A stretch of 9,951 bases of DNA. It comes from Actinotignum schaalii. Its GTDB lineage: Bacteria; Actinomycetota; Actinomycetes; Actinomycetales; Actinomycetaceae. The translations under genes and the position numbers were made by a program. Location: positions 1 through 9,951 of the forward strand of contig CAMIHT010000049.1 in NCBI GenBank assembly GCA_946222725.1, given 5' to 3'. Position 1 is the first letter of the stretch. The number at the start of each line of letters is the position of its first letter. Shown piece by piece: positions 6,349-9,951 of the stretch. Below the pieces are notes generated by a model that was not told where the DNA came from, searched no databases, and saw only the letters and a list, made by a program, of their open reading frames with translations.

Positions 6349-7740
6349 ATGGCGTACAAGACAGTCAGTCCGTACACCGGTGAAATACTCAAGGAATATC
6401 CCACTGCCACGGATGAGGAAGTTAAGAAGGCAGTTGACGTTGCCCACGAAGCTTTTGTGGCATGGCGGGAAACATCGTATGCACAGCGCGCCCAGGTACT
6501 CCAGAAGGCCGCTGATCTGCTGCGCGAACGCCGCACCGAATACGCCTCGATTATCACCAAGGAAATGGGCAAGGTGATCGGGGAAGCGGAAGCGGAAGTC
6601 GATATTTGCATCGCGATGTTTGAAGACTATGTGCGCAATGGCGAAAAGTATCTTGCCACCCGCACGCTCCCCTCGGATAAATACGGGAAGGACTCTGTGC
6701 AGCTGCTCTTCCAGCCGCTCGGGGTGCTCTTCATGGTGGAACCGTGGAACTTCCCCTACTACCAGATTGTCCGCGTGGCTGCCCCGCAGCTTTTCGCCGG
6801 CAATACCCTTATTCTCAAGCACGCATCGATTGTTCCGGAATCGGCCGCTACCTTCGTGGAGATCTTCCGCGAAGCGGGCCTGCCCGAAGGCTGCTTCCAG
6901 AATCTTTACCTCTCCCATGACCAGTCGGAGATTGTACTGGCCGATCCGCGGGTGCGCGGGGTGGCTCTCACCGGCTCGGAAGTGGCCGGTGCTGCCATCG
7001 CGCAGCTCGCAGGCAAGTACATTAAGAAGTCCACGCTGGAATTGGGCGGGGCTGACGCTTTCATCGTGCTCGAGGATGCCGATATTGATAAAACGGTTGC
7101 TTGGGCGGTGACCGGCCGGCACTGGAATGCCGGGCAGGTGTGCTGCTCCTCCAAGCGCATGATCGTTGTGGATGCTGTGTATGACGAATTCATGGAGAAA
7201 TACCGGGAAGGCGTCAAGCAGCTCAAGGCCGGAGACCCGATGGATCGGGAAACAACCCTGGCACCACTGTCCTCCGCGGCAGCGAAGCGTGATCTTGCCA
7301 AGCAACTGGAAGATGCCATCGCGGAAGGTGCGAAGGCCGAAGAAGCCGGAATCGAACTGCCCGAGCACGGTAACTTCTTCCAGCCCACGATCCTCACGGA
7401 GATCCCGGAGGGCGCCCGGTGCCGCTACACGGAATTCTTCGGGCCGGTTTCCCAGATTTACCGGGTCAAGGACGAAGAAGAGGCGATCACCCTCGCCAAT
7501 GATTCCCCTTACGGCCTGGGCGGTTCGGTCTTCACCGAAGATCTGGAACGTGGCAAGCGGGTAGCGGCGCGGCTGGATACCGGGATGGTTTATCTCAATC
7601 ATCCCACCGCGGTCGCGGCGGATATTCCCTTCGGCGGCGTGAAGAACTCCGGCTACGGCCATGAGCTCATCGACCTGGGTATTCACGAATTTGTCAATAT
7701 CAAGGTGGTGGCCAATTCGCCCATCGACGGTGAATTTTAA
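6349..7740 (+). CDS. NAD(P)+ aldehyde dehydrogenase, succinate-semialdehyde dehydrogenase type
   Basis: A 463-aa cytoplasmic enzyme oxidising an aldehyde to an acid, most likely succinate semialdehyde to succinate in GABA breakdown. Family landmarks are all present: 'EPWNFPYYQIVR' (131-142) with Asn134 of the oxyanion hole, coenzyme-binding Lys157, 'TGSEVAG' (208-214) of the Rossmann fold, general-base Glu231 in 'LELGGADAF', catalytic Cys265 in 'NAGQVCCSSKR', 'EFFGPV' (362-367) and 'PFGGVKNSGYGHEL' (427-440). The short N-terminus and the C-terminal motifs resemble the GabD1-type group. Substrate is inferred from similarity; a general aldehyde dehydrogenase cannot be excluded. Cys266 beside the catalytic Cys265 is noteworthy. 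It is probably transcribed alone and ends at a strong hairpin shared with a convergent amino acid permease gene. Confidence 0.92.
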   Translation: MAYKTVSPYTGEILKEYPTATDEEVKKAVDVAHEAFVAWRETSYAQRAQVLQKAADLLRERRTEYASIITKEMGKVIGEAEAEVDICIAMFEDYVRNGEKYLATRTLPSDKYGKDSVQLLFQPLGVLFMVEPWNFPYYQIVRVAAPQLFAGNTLILKHASIVPESAATFVEIFREAGLPEGCFQNLYLSHDQSEIVLADPRVRGVALTGSEVAGAAIAQLAGKYIKKSTLELGGADAFIVLEDADIDKTVAWAVTGRHWNAGQVCCSSKRMIVVDAVYDEFMEKYREGVKQLKAGDPMDRETTLAPLSSAAAKRDLAKQLEDAIAEGAKAEEAGIELPEHGNFFQPTILTEIPEGARCRYTEFFGPVSQIYRVKDEEEAITLANDSPYGLGGSVFTEDLERGKRVAARLDTGMVYLNHPTAVAADIPFGGVKNSGYGHELIDLGIHEFVNIKVVANSPIDGEF

Positions 7741-7800
7741 GCCCTGATTACCGGGGCCCCGAGTGGCCGCGGATGGCCTCATCTCCCAAGGGCCAGATAT

Positions 7801-7834
7801 GCCGGGGCGGGATGCATCCGCATCCCGCCCCGGC
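7801..7834. terminator. Strong 15-bp hairpin between convergent genes
   Basis: GCCGGGGCGGGATGC (7801-7815) and GCATCCCGCCCCGGC (7820-7834) form a perfect stem with loop ATCC. It is 60 bases after the dehydrogenase stop and 22 bases after the permease stop on the other strand, so it can serve both. On the plus strand it is followed by CGTCGTCGTAC and then TTTAATAATAA, a partly T-rich tail. On the minus strand no T-run follows. Confidence 0.85.
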
Positions 7835-7856
7835 CGTCGTCGTACTTTAATAATAA

Positions 7857-9311
7857 TTACGCGCGCGCACGGCGCTTCTCACGCGCAACTTTCACCTGGT
7901 ACGCGATAGTGAGGAGCAGCAGCCAGGCCGGACCTACGAAAACGGCCACCCGGTAGGCATCTTGGAACAGCATGAGTACCACGCAGGCTGCGAGCGCAAC
8001 CAGCACGAAAATGCTGGAGGCCAAGCCACCGGGGAGCTTGTAGCTGAGGCTCGCCACGTGTTCCGGGCCGAGTGCGGCACGGAATTTCAGCTGGGTGATC
8101 ATGACCATTGTCCAGTTGATAATCCCCGCGATGAGGGCGATGGAAAGCAGGTAGCCGAAAGCGAAGTTCGGGAAAGCGAAGACCACAATCACTGCCACCA
8201 CGGTCACAGCAGAGGACGTCAAAATTCCCACGTAGGGCGTACCCGCGCGCGAAAGCGTAGCGAAAATACGCGGGGCGTTACCCTGTTGCGCCAGCGAGTA
8301 GAGCATGCGGCCGTTGGAGTACAGGCCGGAATTGTAGACGGAAAGCGCGGCGGTGAGTACCACGAAATTGAGGATATGAGCCGCGAAGGTAATCCCCACC
8401 GAGTCGAAAATCTGGACGAAGGGGCTGGCGTGCCCGTCGATGCTGCGCCACGGGATGACCGCCATAATAATGGCGAGCGATAGCACGTAGAAAATGAGGA
8501 TACGCTGAATGACCAGGTTGATGGCGCGCGGGATGGACCGGCGTGGGTCGTCTGCCTCTCCGGCGGTGATGCCGATAAGTTCAATGCCACCAAAACTAAA
8601 CATGACGACGACGAAAGCGAAGGTCGCCCCCTTCAGGCCGTTGGGGAAAACAAGCTCGGCGAAAGAAGTTCCGGGCGGGACCTGGTGGGGTTCTTGGAGC
8701 CCGACAACGAGCACAAGAATCCCCAGCACAATCATTCCGATAATTGCGACGACTTTGACTAGCGCGAACCAGAATTCGAATTCGCCGAAGGCACGCACCC
8801 CGAGTAGATTGACGGCCGTAATGAAAACCAGGCAGAAAGCGGCGGTGAGCCATGTGGGAACCGTCGGGAACCAGTAGTTGATATAGAGGCCGACAACGGA
8901 TAGTTCCGACATGGCCACGAAAATGTAGTTAAACCAGTAATTCCAGCCGGAGATAAAGCCGGCGCGCGGGCTCCAATACTTGTAGGCGTAATGGGAAAAG
9001 GCGCCGGGGACCGGTTCGTGCACGCTCATCTCACCCAGGGCGCGCATAACAAGATAGATCGTGCATCCGCCGATGAGGTAGACGAAGAGGATGGCCGGAC
9101 CGGCCAGACTAATAGAGGAAGCCGAGCCGTAGAAGAGGCCCGTTCCGATGGCCCCGCCCAGCGCGATCATCTGAATATGGCGATTGTGGAGGTCCCGATG
9201 CAGGTGAGCTTCATGGGAGCTGGTATGGGGGCCGGGTGCTGCGGGTGCGCCGGTAATCGGTGCTCCCGGCGCCGGAGTGCCGGATGGAACCGGCGTGGAA
9301 TTCGTGGACAT
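7857..9311 (-). CDS. Amino acid permease, APC superfamily AAT family (ProY-like)
   Basis: A 484-aa inner-membrane transporter with about 12 hydrophobic helices, expected to import an amino acid by proton symport. The core starts near residue 39 with 'DLHNRHIQMIALGGAIGTGLFYGSA', the helix 1 substrate site. It continues with 'AGPAILFVYLIGG', 'MRALGEMSVHEPVPGAFSHYA' (89-109), 'FGEFEFWFALVKV' (175-187), 'FSFGGIELIGITAGEADDPRRSIPRAI' near 238-264 and 'ILNFVVLTAALS' (313-324). These match ProY/AroP/GabP-type porters, ProY most closely as I recall it. Proline, aromatic amino acids or GABA are possible substrates. A Pro/Ala-rich 36-residue N-terminal extension precedes the core; the next Met is inside helix 1, so ATG 9311 is taken as the start, with GGGAAAGA about 6 bases upstream. 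It converges with the dehydrogenase gene. Confidence 0.93.
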   Translation of the reverse strand: MSTNSTPVPSGTPAPGAPITGAPAAPGPHTSSHEAHLHRDLHNRHIQMIALGGAIGTGLFYGSASSISLAGPAILFVYLIGGCTIYLVMRALGEMSVHEPVPGAFSHYAYKYWSPRAGFISGWNYWFNYIFVAMSELSVVGLYINYWFPTVPTWLTAAFCLVFITAVNLLGVRAFGEFEFWFALVKVVAIIGMIVLGILVLVVGLQEPHQVPPGTSFAELVFPNGLKGATFAFVVVMFSFGGIELIGITAGEADDPRRSIPRAINLVIQRILIFYVLSLAIIMAVIPWRSIDGHASPFVQIFDSVGITFAAHILNFVVLTAALSVYNSGLYSNGRMLYSLAQQGNAPRIFATLSRAGTPYVGILTSSAVTVVAVIVVFAFPNFAFGYLLSIALIAGIINWTMVMITQLKFRAALGPEHVASLSYKLPGGLASSIFVLVALAACVVLMLFQDAYRVAVFVGPAWLLLLTIAYQVKVAREKRRARA

Positions 9312-9886
9312 AGAGGTCTTTCCCGATACGTGAGGAATGTGCTTATAGCGCCTTGAGCTTATCGCCTCGGGCGCCCGGGTGGGGAATTGTGGGCTATGTG
9401 GACAGCTGTGGAGGGGAGTGCGCAGGGTAAAGGCGGGACAAGGTCAGGCAGAGAAGAGCGGTGTGGTGCACGAGATACGGATGGGAGAGGACGGCGGTAT
9501 GCAGCACCAATTGCATAGTCACACAACGGGTGTGCCCGGCCTGAACGCCGGCTTCGATGCGCGGGACTGGCTGGGGGGACTTTGGTCAAGAAGTTGAAGA
9601 GCAAGGTATATTAATTCGACTGATGCATCTGTGGCCTGGATAGACGTTTATCTTAAATGAAATCGGAATGTTAATATGGCGCGAAATTAAAAGGGAAAAA
9701 TACCTTAAGTGGCGGTGATCACATAGTTCCGAAAATCTCATCGTTCCCGTATATTAATAGAGCGCAATAAAGTATTGTGACTGTTGTGGCAGGTGCTCAG
9801 TGGAGTGCACGGCTGGCGAATGGGATCAGTCGATACGGCTTTCATTGGGGAATTCATGCCATGGACATACGTTTATAGGAGTAGAC
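9312..9886. other. 575-bp divergent intergenic region, right half AT-rich
   Basis: No convincing gene lies between the permease and the last gene. The left part (to about 9596) has the GC content of the rest of the window and three small inverted repeats (9498-9503/9512-9517, 9520-9524/9530-9534, 9536-9540/9547-9551). The part from 9601 to 9780 is about 37% G+C by hand count. It holds two copies of GTATATTAAT (9606-9615, 9749-9758), the palindrome GTGATCAC (9715-9722) and the first of two copies of a GGAYAKACGTTTAT motif (9638-9651; the second is at 9863-9876). It is probably a regulatory region for the gene at 9887. Confidence 0.55.
9342..9347 (-). promoter_or_regulatory. Candidate -10 element for the amino acid permease
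   Basis: TATAAG on the minus strand lies about 30 bases upstream of the permease ATG, placing a start of transcription near 9335. No clear -35 is present 16-18 bases further upstream. Confidence 0.3.
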
Positions 9887-9951
9887 ATGCAGTTGAAGAA
9901 GATTGTGGCTGGCGCTACCTTTGGTGTCATGCTCGCCGCGGGGGGGGGGGG
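9887..9951 (+). CDS. N-terminus of a probable secreted or lipid-anchored protein (partial)
   Basis: An ATG at 9887 is preceded by AGGAG (9877-9881) at a 5-base spacing. The visible residues MQLKKIVAGATFGVMLAAG form a typical signal peptide: two lysines, then a hydrophobic stretch. A lipobox cysteine could follow but is not visible, because the sequence turns into 12 consecutive G (9940-9951) and then ends. The mature protein is unknown. Solute-binding lipoproteins often begin this way, but nothing here decides that. An overlapping frame from ATG 9856 is also open but lacks a good ribosome site. Confidence 0.6.
   Translation, partial: MQLKKIVAGATFGVMLAAGGG

Noticed and set aside
7752..7761. 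Palindrome CGGGGCCCCG after the dehydrogenase stop
   Set aside because: It has no loop, cannot form a useful RNA hairpin, and is overshadowed by the 15-bp stem 40 bases further on.
6298..7782. Long minus-strand open frame (494 codons) opposite the dehydrogenase gene
   Set aside because: Antisense shadow of a complete aldehyde dehydrogenase; it also runs through the leader and has no family motif.
9359..9604. Small open frames on both strands between the permease and the last gene
   Set aside because: Composition-driven, no ribosome site of note, no recognisable protein features; they overlap each other across the same non-coding stretch.
9603..9706. Inverted repeat AAGGTAT / ATACCTT flanking about 90 bases
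   Set aside because: Seven bases in AT-rich DNA over this distance is compatible with chance; no mobile element signature or target duplication is present.
9668..9718. 16-codon open frame (ATG 9668) inside the AT-rich island
   Set aside because: Too short and without a proper ribosome binding site; a leader peptide role cannot be supported.
1..9951. CRISPR arrays, tRNA/rRNA genes, insertion sequences, toxin-antitoxin or defence genes
   Set aside because: I looked for regularly spaced repeats, cloverleaf-like sequence, transposase motifs and small paired genes; none was seen.

Overview
This is high-GC DNA with long open antisense frames, GTG/TTG starts beside strong Shine-Dalgarno sites, and a threonine synthase of the corynebacterial/actinobacterial type. 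All of this points to an actinobacterium, possibly of the Actinomycetaceae; that rank is inference and I cannot name a genus. No rRNA, tRNA, transposase, integrase or CRISPR array is visible. Most of the window is ordinary chromosomal metabolism and transport.

Layout from left to right. (1) 1-1417, minus strand: an FtsX/MacB-type ABC transporter permease, followed by what may be the first codons of a coupled downstream gene running off the window. (2) 1418-1645: a divergent control region with a pair of 11-bp direct repeats and a probable thrC promoter. (3) 1646-3121, plus: threonine synthase (thrC), followed by a GC-rich hairpin. (4) 3288-5131, plus: a probable two-gene unit of a ribokinase-family sugar kinase and a Cof-type HAD phosphatase. 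(5) 5144-5959, minus: a four-helix membrane protein with a repeat-rich Pro/Gln/Glu tail. (6) 5960-6348: a 389-bp divergent intergenic region with several hairpins. (7) 6349-7740, plus: an aldehyde dehydrogenase of the succinate-semialdehyde dehydrogenase type. (8) 7801-7834: a very strong hairpin between convergent genes. (9) 7857-9311, minus: a ProY-like amino acid permease of the APC superfamily. (10) 9312-9886: a long gene-free stretch whose right half is markedly AT-rich. (11) 9887 to the edge: the start of a signal-peptide protein cut off by a run of 12 G.

Functionally, the kinase and phosphatase look co-transcribed and could act on the same or related sugar phosphates. The aldehyde dehydrogenase and amino acid permease converge on a shared terminator and could both serve amino acid or GABA use, but nothing in the sequence proves the link. 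The least explained items are a motif shared by the two main hairpins (stem immediately followed by CGTCGTCGTAC), the AT-rich island with repeated motifs ahead of the last gene, the structured leader of the dehydrogenase gene, and the tailed membrane protein. I did not find clear evidence of a new multi-gene system.
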